A DNA stretch of 13,221 nt from CAYWNK01 sp047639615 (GTDB taxonomy: Bacteria; Planctomycetota; UBA1135; GCA-002686595), in contig JBLIOL010000141.1 in assembly GCA_047639615.1 (NCBI GenBank), positions 1 to 13,221 of the forward strand. Reading direction: 5' to 3'. The translations under genes and the position numbers were made by a program. This document shows, one piece after another, positions 7,131-13,221 of this stretch. The notes under the pieces were generated by a model. The model did no database searches. It saw only the letters and a list, made by a program, of their open reading frames with translations, and had not been told where the DNA came from. How positions within the stretch are numbered: position 1 is the stretch's first letter; every line of letters starts with the position of its first letter.

Positions 7131-10100
7131 ATGACTTCGCGCCGTAGTCCTTTGCGACTCTCCCTCCTGGCCCTCGCCCTGCCGCTTGCATCCCTGGCCC
7201 CCGCCCAATCCGGGCAGGCCGGCATGCTGCGCTATCCCGACGTCAGCCAAAGCCAAATCGTCTTCGTCTACGCCAACGACCTCTGGCTTGTTGATCGCGC
7301 CGGCGGCATGGCCAGCCCGCTCGCTAGCCCCGCAGGTGCCGAGCGCAACCCGCGCTTTAGCGCCGATGGCAAGACCATCGCCTTCATGGGCAACTACGAA
7401 GGCGACTCAGACATCTACACCATGTCGGCTAGCGGCGACCTGCCCTTCCGCGTCACCCACCGCCCCGGCGGCGAGACCCTGACCGACTGGACCGCGGACG
7501 GACGCCTGGTGTTCAGCACCTCCGCCTCCGCCGGCATCCGCCGCGCCGCGCAGATGTTCACGGTGCCCGCCACCGGCGGCCTGCCCGAGAAAGTCTCCGT
7601 GCCCTACGGCGCCAACGGCACCATCAACGCCAACGGTCGCATGTTGGCCTACACGCCCAACGCCCGCGACAACCGCAACTGGAAGCGCTACAAGGGTGGC
7701 ACGGCCACCGACATCTGGCTCTTCGACCTGCAGGACAAGAGCTCCCGCCGCGTGACCACCTTCGAGGGAACCGACAGCTTCCCCATGTGGCACGGCGATG
7801 ACCTGTACTTCATCTCCGACCGCGGTGCGGACCAGCGCCTCAACATCTGGAAGTTTGACGCCGCCTCCGGCACGCACATCCAGATCACCAACTTCACTGA
7901 CTTCGACGTGAAGTGGCCGGCCATCGGACCTGGCGACAAGGGCCAGGGCGAGATCGTCTTCCAGAACAACTCGGGCCTCTTCCTGACGGACCTTGGCACG
8001 GGCCAAACCCGCCAGGTTCAGGTTCAGATCCCCGGTGCCCGCGAGACCGTGCGCCCGCGCATGGTCGATGTATCAAGCTTCGTACGCGCCGCCGACATCT
8101 CCTCCACCGGCAAGCGCGTCAGCGTCGAAGCCCGTGGCGACATCTGGACCCTGCCCGCTGAGAAGGGCAAGCCGCGCAACCTCACGAACACCAACGGTGT
8201 CGGCGAGCGCGATCCCTCCTGGAGCCCCGACGGGCGCTGGGTGGCCTACTTCTCGGATGTGACCGGCGAGTACGAGCTGACCATCACCCAGTCCGACGGC
8301 CGCGGCGAGACCCGTCAACTGACCAAGGACACCGAAGGCTACAAGTACCAGCCCACCTGGTCCCCGGACTCAGGGCAAATCGCCTTCAGCGACCGCTCCG
8401 GCACCATCTACCTGCACAACATCGAGGCCGGCACCACCACTCGCGTGGACCAGCATGGCAGCTCCGAATGGGGCGTTGGCGTGAACTGGTCCCACGACTC
8501 CCGCTGGCTGACCTTCAGCACGCCGGGGGACGATGCCATGACCACGTCGATCATGCTGTACGACACGAAGGACAGCAGCCTGCACAGGGTCACGAGCGAC
8601 ATGTTCAACGACTCGGAGCCGGTCTTCGACCGCAAGGGCGACTACCTGTACTTCTACAGCGTGCGCAACTTCAGCGGACAGCGCGGCTCGGCCATCGACT
8701 CGAACTACGTGTACGAGAACGCCGAAGTGCTGCTGGCCGTACCCCTGCGCAATGACGTCGAGTTCCCCTGGACCGGCGAGAGCGACGAGGAAAGCTGGGA
8801 CGACGAAGAGACCGAGGAAGACGACTCCGCAGAGGAGGAAGCCGAAGAAGGCACCGAAGAAGGCACCGACGAGGAAGCGACTCCGGACGACGGTGTCAGT
8901 GGTTCCTGGAGCGGCAGCCTCGAGATCCTTGGCATGGGGAAGTTCGACTTCAGCATGAGCATCACGCTCAGCGACGGTTCCTTCTCTGGCAGCGTCACAA
9001 CCCCTATGGGCAATGGCGCAGTCAGCGGTACGGTCGACGCCGAGTCCGGCGAATGCAGCGGCCAGATCAACTCGGAGGACGGTCAAGTGCTGACCTTCGT
9101 AGGCAAGCTGGCCGGCGGCAGCCTGGAGTGGGCTCTCGCCACTCCTGATGGCGATGCCGAGATGAAGGGCGAGCGCTCTTCACGTTCCACCGCTGACGGT
9201 GACGACGACGACAAGGCGGACGACAAGCCCGCCGAAGTGGTCGAGATCGACATCGAGGGCTTCGAACACCGCGCCCTGCTGCTGCCCGTCACGGCTGGCA
9301 GCTTCAACAACCTGGCCGTCAACGACAAGGGCCAGTTGCTGTACAACCGCCAGGGCAACGGCGGCGGCATCAAGCTGTACGACATTGACGGCGACGATCA
9401 GGCCGAGAAGAGCGTCACCGACGGCGGTCGCTTCACGCTCTCCAGCGACGGCAAGAAGCTCATGACTATGCGCGGCCGCACAGCCGCCATCGGCAAGGCC
9501 GGCGAGGGCAGCTCGCCCAAGAGCGTCAAGACCGACGGCATGGACACCATGATCGACGCCCGTCAGGAATGGCCCCAGATCTACACGGATGCTTGGCGCC
9601 TCTTCCGGGACTACTTCTACGCCGAGAATATGCACGGCGTCGACTGGAAGGCGGTCCACGATCAGTACCGCCCGATGATCGACTTCTGCGTTACGCGCAA
9701 CGACGTGGACTACGTCCTGCGCGAGATCGTCTCCGAGCTGAACTGCGGTCACACCTACGTGCGCGGCGGTCCCATGGAACGTGGCCCGCGCGTGGGCGTA
9801 GGCCTGCTCGGCTGTGACTACACCCTCGAGAACGGTGCGATCCGCATCTCGAAGTTCATCGAAGGCGGCATCTGGGACGTGGACGCCCGCGGGCCCCTAA
9901 GCCGCACCGGCGTAGACGTGAACGAAGGCGACTACCTGCTAGCCGTCGACGGCAAAGCGCTCGACGCCAGCCAAGATCCCTGGGCAGCCTTCCTGGGCAA
10001 GGCAGACAAGACGGTCGAGCTGACCGTCTCCAGCCTGCCGACCATGGACGACACGGCTCGCCGCGTGCGGGTCAAGACCCTCAGCAGCGAGGCCAATCTT

Positions 10101-10787
10101 CGCTACCGCAGCTGGATCGAATCCAACCGCGCTGCGGTCGAGAAGGCCTCCGGCGGTCGCGTGGGCTACGTCTACGTGCCCGACACCGGCCAAAACGGTC
10201 GCAACAACTTCTTCCGCCAGCTCTACGGCCAAGCGCATCTGGACGCGCTGATCGTCGACGAGCGTTGGAACGGTGGTGGCTCCTTCCCGAACCGCGAGAT
10301 CGAAGCCCTCAATCGCCCGCGCACCAACTACTGGGGCCGTCGCTGGGGTCGTGATTGGCCTACGCCGGCGGACTCCCACCAGGGTCCTAAGTGCATGCTG
10401 ATCAACCGTGATGCAGGCTCGGGCGGCGACATGTTCCCCTACCTCTTCCGTCAGGCTGGCCTCGGCAAGCTGATCGGCACGCGTACCTGGGGCGGCCTGG
10501 TTGGCTACTCCGGCAGCCCGGCGCTGATCGACGGCGCAACCCTCGCGATCCCCTCCTTCGGCTTCTACGAGCTGGACGGAACCTGGGGTGTGGAAGGCCA
10601 CGGCGTCTCCCCTGACATCGAAGTCATGGACGACCCGGCCCTGATGCAGAACGGTGCCGACCCGCAGCTCGCTGCGGGCGTGGCCCAGATGCTGAAGGAG
10701 CTCGCCACGGCGGCGGCCTACAACCCGCCCGCCCGTCCGAAGAACCCCGTACGTACGGGCATGGGCGCTGCTGAGATCGACCGCTAA
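7131..10787 (+). CDS. Secreted Tricorn protease homologue (S41 serine peptidase with TolB-like propellers and PDZ domain)
   Basis: A 1218-residue Tricorn-type peptidase, which would degrade oligopeptides or unfolded protein. Residues 1-25 are a Sec signal peptide (charged start, Leu/Ala core, APA before Q26), so it acts outside the cytoplasm. WD/TolB-like repeats follow (RFSADGKTIAFMG, DPSWSPDGRWVAYFSD, QPTWSPDSGQIAFSD), giving two propeller regions (about 30-300 and 315-810). The core starts near 814. NCGH (871-874) supplies His874 but has Gly where archaeal Tricorn has catalytic Ser745. A PDZ-like region spans about 885-985. AGSGGDMFPYLFR holds nucleophile Ser1097, followed by GTRTWGGLVG, and WGVEGHGVSPDIEV holds Glu1155. 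An acidic run (550-587), a beta-rich module (588-680) and a second acidic run (about 688-701) interrupt the second propeller region and account for most of the extra length over the 1071-residue Thermoplasma enzyme. The ATG at 7131 begins the signal peptide. Confidence 0.93.
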   Translation: MTSRRSPLRLSLLALALPLASLAPAQSGQAGMLRYPDVSQSQIVFVYANDLWLVDRAGGMASPLASPAGAERNPRFSADGKTIAFMGNYEGDSDIYTMSASGDLPFRVTHRPGGETLTDWTADGRLVFSTSASAGIRRAAQMFTVPATGGLPEKVSVPYGANGTINANGRMLAYTPNARDNRNWKRYKGGTATDIWLFDLQDKSSRRVTTFEGTDSFPMWHGDDLYFISDRGADQRLNIWKFDAASGTHIQITNFTDFDVKWPAIGPGDKGQGEIVFQNNSGLFLTDLGTGQTRQVQVQIPGARETVRPRMVDVSSFVRAADISSTGKRVSVEARGDIWTLPAEKGKPRNLTNTNGVGERDPSWSPDGRWVAYFSDVTGEYELTITQSDGRGETRQLTKDTEGYKYQPTWSPDSGQIAFSDRSGTIYLHNIEAGTTTRVDQHGSSEWGVGVNWSHDSRWLTFSTPGDDAMTTSIMLYDTKDSSLHRVTSDMFNDSEPVFDRKGDYLYFYSVRNFSGQRGSAIDSNYVYENAEVLLAVPLRNDVEFPWTGESDEESWDDEETEEDDSAEEEAEEGTEEGTDEEATPDDGVSGSWSGSLEILGMGKFDFSMSITLSDGSFSGSVTTPMGNGAVSGTVDAESGECSGQINSEDGQVLTFVGKLAGGSLEWALATPDGDAEMKGERSSRSTADGDDDDKADDKPAEVVEIDIEGFEHRALLLPVTAGSFNNLAVNDKGQLLYNRQGNGGGIKLYDIDGDDQAEKSVTDGGRFTLSSDGKKLMTMRGRTAAIGKAGEGSSPKSVKTDGMDTMIDARQEWPQIYTDAWRLFRDYFYAENMHGVDWKAVHDQYRPMIDFCVTRNDVDYVLREIVSELNCGHTYVRGGPMERGPRVGVGLLGCDYTLENGAIRISKFIEGGIWDVDARGPLSRTGVDVNEGDYLLAVDGKALDASQDPWAAFLGKADKTVELTVSSLPTMDDTARRVRVKTLSSEANLRYRSWIESNRAAVEKASGGRVGYVYVPDTGQNGRNNFFRQLYGQAHLDALIVDERWNGGGSFPNREIEALNRPRTNYWGRRWGRDWPTPADSHQGPKCMLINRDAGSGGDMFPYLFRQAGLGKLIGTRTWGGLVGYSGSPALIDGATLAIPSFGFYELDGTWGVEGHGVSPDIEVMDDPALMQNGADPQLAAGVAQMLKELATAAAYNPPARPKNPVRTGMGAAEIDR
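8844..8867 (+). repeat. Two tandem copies of a 12-bp unit within the acidic linker
   Basis: GAAGAAGGCACC occurs twice head to tail (8844-8855 and 8856-8867), encoding EEGT-EEGT in the acidic linker of the Tricorn homologue. Two exact copies suggest a replication-slippage duplication that keeps the frame. The neighbouring Glu/Asp-rich codons are similar but less regular. Confidence 0.7.
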
Positions 10788-10810
10788 GCGCGGCTCGACA
10801 ATCACTCGCA

Positions 10811-10844
10811 GGGGGCGGGTTCGCTCGGCGAACCCGCCCCCTTT
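10811..10844. terminator. Strong hairpin terminator between convergent genes
   Basis: The arms GGGGGCGGGTTCGC (10811-10824) and GCGAACCCGCCCCC (10828-10841) are perfectly complementary over 14 bp around a 3-nt TCG loop, followed by TTT on the + strand. It lies 24 nt after the stop of the Tricorn homologue and a few bases from the stop of the convergent oxidoreductase. It fits a Rho-independent terminator for the protease gene. The opposite side has no T-run for the - strand, so two-way termination is less certain. Confidence 0.8.
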
Positions 10845-10847
10845 GCG

Positions 10848-12050
10848 TTACAGCTCAATGCGCCGGCCCTCGTCGGCCGACACGTAGGCCGCGTAGACCA
10901 GGCGTGTCACATCCAAGCCCAACTCGCCGCTGGACTCGGGCTCACGATCCTCCGCCGCGGCCATGGCAAAGTCGCGGCACATGGCCAGGTGACCGGAACT
11001 CTCGTCCTCGCCCGGCAGGAAGTTGTTCCAGCCCGCGGAGGTCGAAGCCTTCTCCATCACGTACTCGCCCTCGAAAACCTCGGTGTCCGGCGCATAGCCG
11101 CGCAGCTGATCGTGGGGCGAGAGGTTGCACTCGAGCCGATGGTTGCTGCCGTAGATCTCGAGCCGACTCTGCATGCCGCCGAGCAGCACGTCGGAGCCAT
11201 AGGCCACGGCGCGGCTGCCGTCGTCGAAGGCGATGGTACAGGTGCCCCAGTTCTCCACGTCTTCCCAACCGGTAGCCACATGCGGTTCCTTAGCTGCAGC
11301 CAAGGCCGTCGGTGCCAGGTCGGCTACTTCGGCTGTGACGGAGACGGCGCGAATGGGCTTACCGCTACGAGCCATGCCCTCCGCGCGCTTCAGATGAAGC
11401 ATGGCGCCGATGGGATGGGCACCCAGTCGCAGCAAGGCTCCGCCACCCGTATGGCGCCAGAGTTTGGAATAGGGTGAGTGCGAGCCGCAGTGACCTTCCC
11501 AACCGCGCATCTCGAGCACGGCGCCTTCGGAGGCCAGCATCAGCTCGCGCGCGCGCACGATGCTCGGCGCGTAGACCCAGTTCTCGCCGTAAGCCAAGCG
11601 CACGCCAGCGCTGCGACAGGCTTCGACCATGGCGCTAGCGTCGGCGGTGGCCAGCTCCAGCATGCGCCGGCGCGGGACTGCCGACACATCGGCATCAGCG
11701 GCACCCGCCGGTAGGTCTTGCCCCACATAAGCAGACAGGGGCTTGGTGCAGACCACATGCTTGCCCGCTGCGGCCGCCGCCTCGGTGAAAGGTCGGTGCA
11801 AGTGATTCGGCACGCACAGGTCAACCACCTGCACGTCTTCGCGGGCGAGTAGCTCATCCAAGTCCGCGCAGACGGCGCCGATGTCGTGGCGCCCTGCGTA
11901 CTCCGCCGCGCGCTCCGGGCGTGCGGAGGTCACGGCGCTCAGCCGGGCGTGAATGCCGTGGGCGCGCGAGTAGCAACGGGCGCGTGTTTCGGCCAGGAAG
12001 CCGGCACCTACGATGCCGATGCCAACACTCGGGAGGGAGGAGCTGCTCAT
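10848..12050 (-). CDS. Gfo/Idh/MocA-family NAD(P)-dependent oxidoreductase
   Basis: A 400-residue cytoplasmic dehydrogenase-like protein. The N-terminal Rossmann fold has GIVGAGFLA at 12-20, VVDLCVPNHLHRPF at about 75-88, and CTKPL at 101-105, the family EKP motif with Thr for Glu and the Lys kept. The C-terminal substrate domain includes YGENWVYAPS near 154-163 and TGGGALLRLGAHPIG at 201-215, where His212 is the usual catalytic histidine. The substrate cannot be read from the sequence. The family acts on sugars, sugar nucleotides or inositols, and the neighbours suggest a sugar derivative. I chose ATG at 12050 because it directly precedes the Rossmann strand and overlaps the stop of the upstream nucleotidyltransferase as ATGA, implying translational coupling. 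A longer reading to 12158 would add 36 Arg-rich residues that are the nucleotidyltransferase gene in another frame. The stop is TAA at 10848-10850, next to the terminator hairpin. Confidence 0.9.
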   Translation of the reverse strand: MSSSSLPSVGIGIVGAGFLAETRARCYSRAHGIHARLSAVTSARPERAAEYAGRHDIGAVCADLDELLAREDVQVVDLCVPNHLHRPFTEAAAAAGKHVVCTKPLSAYVGQDLPAGAADADVSAVPRRRMLELATADASAMVEACRSAGVRLAYGENWVYAPSIVRARELMLASEGAVLEMRGWEGHCGSHSPYSKLWRHTGGGALLRLGAHPIGAMLHLKRAEGMARSGKPIRAVSVTAEVADLAPTALAAAKEPHVATGWEDVENWGTCTIAFDDGSRAVAYGSDVLLGGMQSRLEIYGSNHRLECNLSPHDQLRGYAPDTEVFEGEYVMEKASTSAGWNNFLPGEDESSGHLAMCRDFAMAAAEDREPESSGELGLDVTRLVYAAYVSADEGRRIEL

Positions 12051-12802
12051 TGTTCGGGGAAGGCGGCGCGCGCCTGGGCCAGGGTTTCGTGGTTGCCGAT
12101 GTCGTGCCAGCCACCGCGCAGGCGTGCCGCGGCTACGGAACGCTCGGCGCAGAGCCATTGAAAGAAGTGACCCGGGGCATCGGGCTCGCCACCGGCGTCC
12201 AGGTAGGCGCGCACGTTGGCGCGCACATCGCTCGGCAGGAAATACAGGCCCACGGCCGAGAGGTTCGAGCGCGGGTCTGCGGGCTTCTCGCGGAAGCTCG
12301 CGATGGATTCCAGCTCGCCCTCAGCTGCAGGCTCCAGCACAACTTCGCTGTAGGTCCCTGGCGGCACCTGGCCCTCGACCTCGCGCACCATGAGCATCGG
12401 GCGACCGGCCGCCGTGCCGAAGAGCTCGGCGAAGTCGGCTAGGGCGAAGTCGATCAGGTTGTCGCCGGCCGCCACCAGCAGCGGACCATCGGAATCCGTG
12501 TGTTCGAGGGCCAGGGCCAAGTCCCCCACCGCGCCGCGCTTACCGTGCTCAGCGGTGGCGCCGTCATCGACCACGGTCAACGGCACGGGGCTTTCGTAGT
12601 CCTCGGCGAAACTCTCGAAGTCCGCCGCGAAGCGCGCGTTCGAGACGATCACGCAGCGGGTCACGCCGGGGATTGCGAGGGCCGAGTCTAGAAGCCAAGC
12701 CAGGACGCACTTCCCGCCCACCTCGAGTAGAGGCTTGGCGCGATCACGGGTAAGAGGGTAGAGCCGGGTCGCAAACCCAGCCGCAAGAACGACAACCTGC
12801 AT
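12047..12802 (-). CDS. Sugar-1-phosphate nucleotidyltransferase (NTP_transferase family)
   Basis: A 251-residue cytoplasmic enzyme expected to join an NTP and a sugar 1-phosphate into an NDP-sugar plus pyrophosphate. The nucleotide-binding signature is LAAGFATRLYPLTRDRAKPL at 6-25 (Arg13 and Lys24 being the usual key residues). GDN at 113-115 supplies the metal-binding Asp, FREKP at 170-174 and AVGLYFL at 183-189 line the sugar site in relatives, and WHDIGNHETL at 232-241 is the usual end. The length fits single-domain members such as MurU-like or RmlA-like proteins, without the left-handed helix acetyltransferase domain of GlmU. Nucleotide and sugar specificity cannot be decided by eye. ATG at 12802 fits the family start; a TTG three codons upstream is possible. 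It starts 12 bp after the kinase stop and overlaps the oxidoreductase start by 4 bp, so the three probably form one operon. Confidence 0.9.
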   Translation of the reverse strand: MQVVVLAAGFATRLYPLTRDRAKPLLEVGGKCVLAWLLDSALAIPGVTRCVIVSNARFAADFESFAEDYESPVPLTVVDDGATAEHGKRGAVGDLALALEHTDSDGPLLVAAGDNLIDFALADFAELFGTAAGRPMLMVREVEGQVPPGTYSEVVLEPAAEGELESIASFREKPADPRSNLSAVGLYFLPSDVRANVRAYLDAGGEPDAPGHFFQWLCAERSVAAARLRGGWHDIGNHETLAQARAAFPEQ

Positions 12803-12814
12803 AGTGGCCAAACT

Positions 12815-13221
12815 CTAGCCGGGCAGCTCTGGCTCGAATAGGGCCCACCCGTCATGGGATAGGTCCGACGCCAGGCTTTGGAGCTGCACTCCGGGCCGTG
12901 GCACGATCACCAGGGCTCCTCCCGAACCGCAGAGCTTGGCCGCAGCCCCGGCTTTTCGGGCGCGAGCAGCCAGTTCAAGGTCCGCCTCCGGAACCGGCCA
13001 GAGGGCCTGACGCGCCTCTAGGTTTTGATCGATGCAGTCGGCAAAGGCGTTCAGATCCTTGGCCCGCAAGGCGGCCAGGCCGCGGCGCGCGAGCTCCGGG
13101 AACTTCGCCACGCCCCGGTGCACTTCCGCATCGCCTTCCACCCAGCGTGCATGCACGCTCGCATGCACATCGCCCGAGGCCTCGCCGAAAGAGGCGTGAT
13201 GGGCCACCAGCAAGGGCGGCA
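12815..13221 (-). CDS. GHMP-family sugar kinase, glucuronokinase-like, C-terminal part, 5' end outside window
   Basis: The last 134 residues of a GHMP-superfamily kinase; the frame stays open to the window edge and the TTG at 13213 is internal. The visible order matches the C-terminal half of plant-type glucuronokinase: PPLLVAHHASFGEASGDVH, then VHARWVEGDAEVHRGV, a helical segment ending NLEARQALW, and the third GHMP motif KAGAAAKLCGSGGALVIVP (about 12908-12965), whose GSGGA loop helps bind phosphate. Glucuronokinase phosphorylates glucuronate at C1. A 1-phosphate product would be the direct substrate for the nucleotidyltransferase encoded next. Heptose or other sugar kinases of the superfamily share the loop, so the exact sugar is an inference. 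The stop is TAG at 12815-12817. The N-terminal ATP-binding motif PxxxGLGSS is not in the window. Confidence 0.82.
   Translation of the reverse strand, partial: PPLLVAHHASFGEASGDVHASVHARWVEGDAEVHRGVAKFPELARRGLAALRAKDLNAFADCIDQNLEARQALWPVPEADLELAARARKAGAAAKLCGSGGALVIVPRPGVQLQSLASDLSHDGWALFEPELPG

Noticed and set aside
8370..9086. 238-codon open frame on the - strand opposite the Tricorn propeller and linker
   Set aside because: Shadow frame. Its odd Phe/Leu-rich patch is just the complement of the Glu/Asp codons of the acidic linker.
9939..10805. 288-codon open frame on the - strand opposite the Tricorn core
   Set aside because: It lies fully antisense to the strongly conserved protease domain. 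Its product has no recognisable motif and the Arg/Ala/Val-rich composition typical of an antisense shadow in GC-rich DNA.
12051..12158. 36-residue N-terminal extension of the oxidoreductase
   Set aside because: It is Arg/Pro-rich, overlaps the nucleotidyltransferase coding sequence, and lies before a normal Rossmann-fold start at ATG 12050.

Overview
The window is GC-rich coding DNA (about 60-65% by eye) with short intergenic gaps. It looks like chromosome of a Planctomycetota-type bacterium. The reasons are the secreted multi-domain proteins, two large sulfatase-fold lipoproteins in tandem, a di-heme peroxidase with a C-terminal beta domain of the kind I associate with that phylum, a secreted Tricorn protease homologue, and almost no Shine-Dalgarno sequences. 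The phylum call is an inference from protein style; there is no rRNA or marker gene here. I see no tRNA, rRNA, CRISPR array, insertion sequence or phage gene.

Layout. (1) 1-443, + strand: the 3' end of asparagine synthetase B. (2) 507-2129, - strand, convergent with it: an exported di-heme cytochrome c peroxidase/MauG-family protein with an extra C-terminal beta domain; a hairpin lies between the two stop codons. (3) 2130-2324: a divergent intergenic region that should hold two promoters. (4) 2325-4646, + strand: an intact 773-residue sulfatase/alkaline-phosphatase-superfamily lipoprotein. (5) 4672-7008, + strand: a full-length tandem paralogue of it, interrupted by three in-frame stop codons (TAG at codon 12, TGA at codon 22, TAA at codon 435) and no frameshift. 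(6) 7131-10787, + strand: a secreted Tricorn-type S41 protease with an acidic linker and a beta domain inserted in its propeller region. (7) 10811-10844: a strong terminator hairpin between convergent genes. (8) 10848-13221, - strand: an operon-like run of a glucuronokinase-type GHMP kinase (cut by the window edge), a sugar-1-phosphate nucleotidyltransferase and a Gfo/Idh/MocA oxidoreductase. The gaps in that run are 12 bp and a 4-bp ATGA overlap.

Functionally, the right-hand operon reads as a sugar kinase to nucleotidyltransferase route producing an NDP-sugar, with an oxidoreductase acting on a sugar or sugar nucleotide. The central genes encode cell-envelope hydrolases: two phosphate- or sulfate-ester hydrolase-like lipoproteins and an exported peptidase. 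The most notable object is the second sulfatase-like gene. Its whole frame is conserved from start codon to C-terminal CxCxWC tail, yet it carries all three kinds of stop codon, one of them exactly at the lipobox cysteine. Young pseudogene, assembly error and readthrough are the alternatives; young pseudogene is the most likely.
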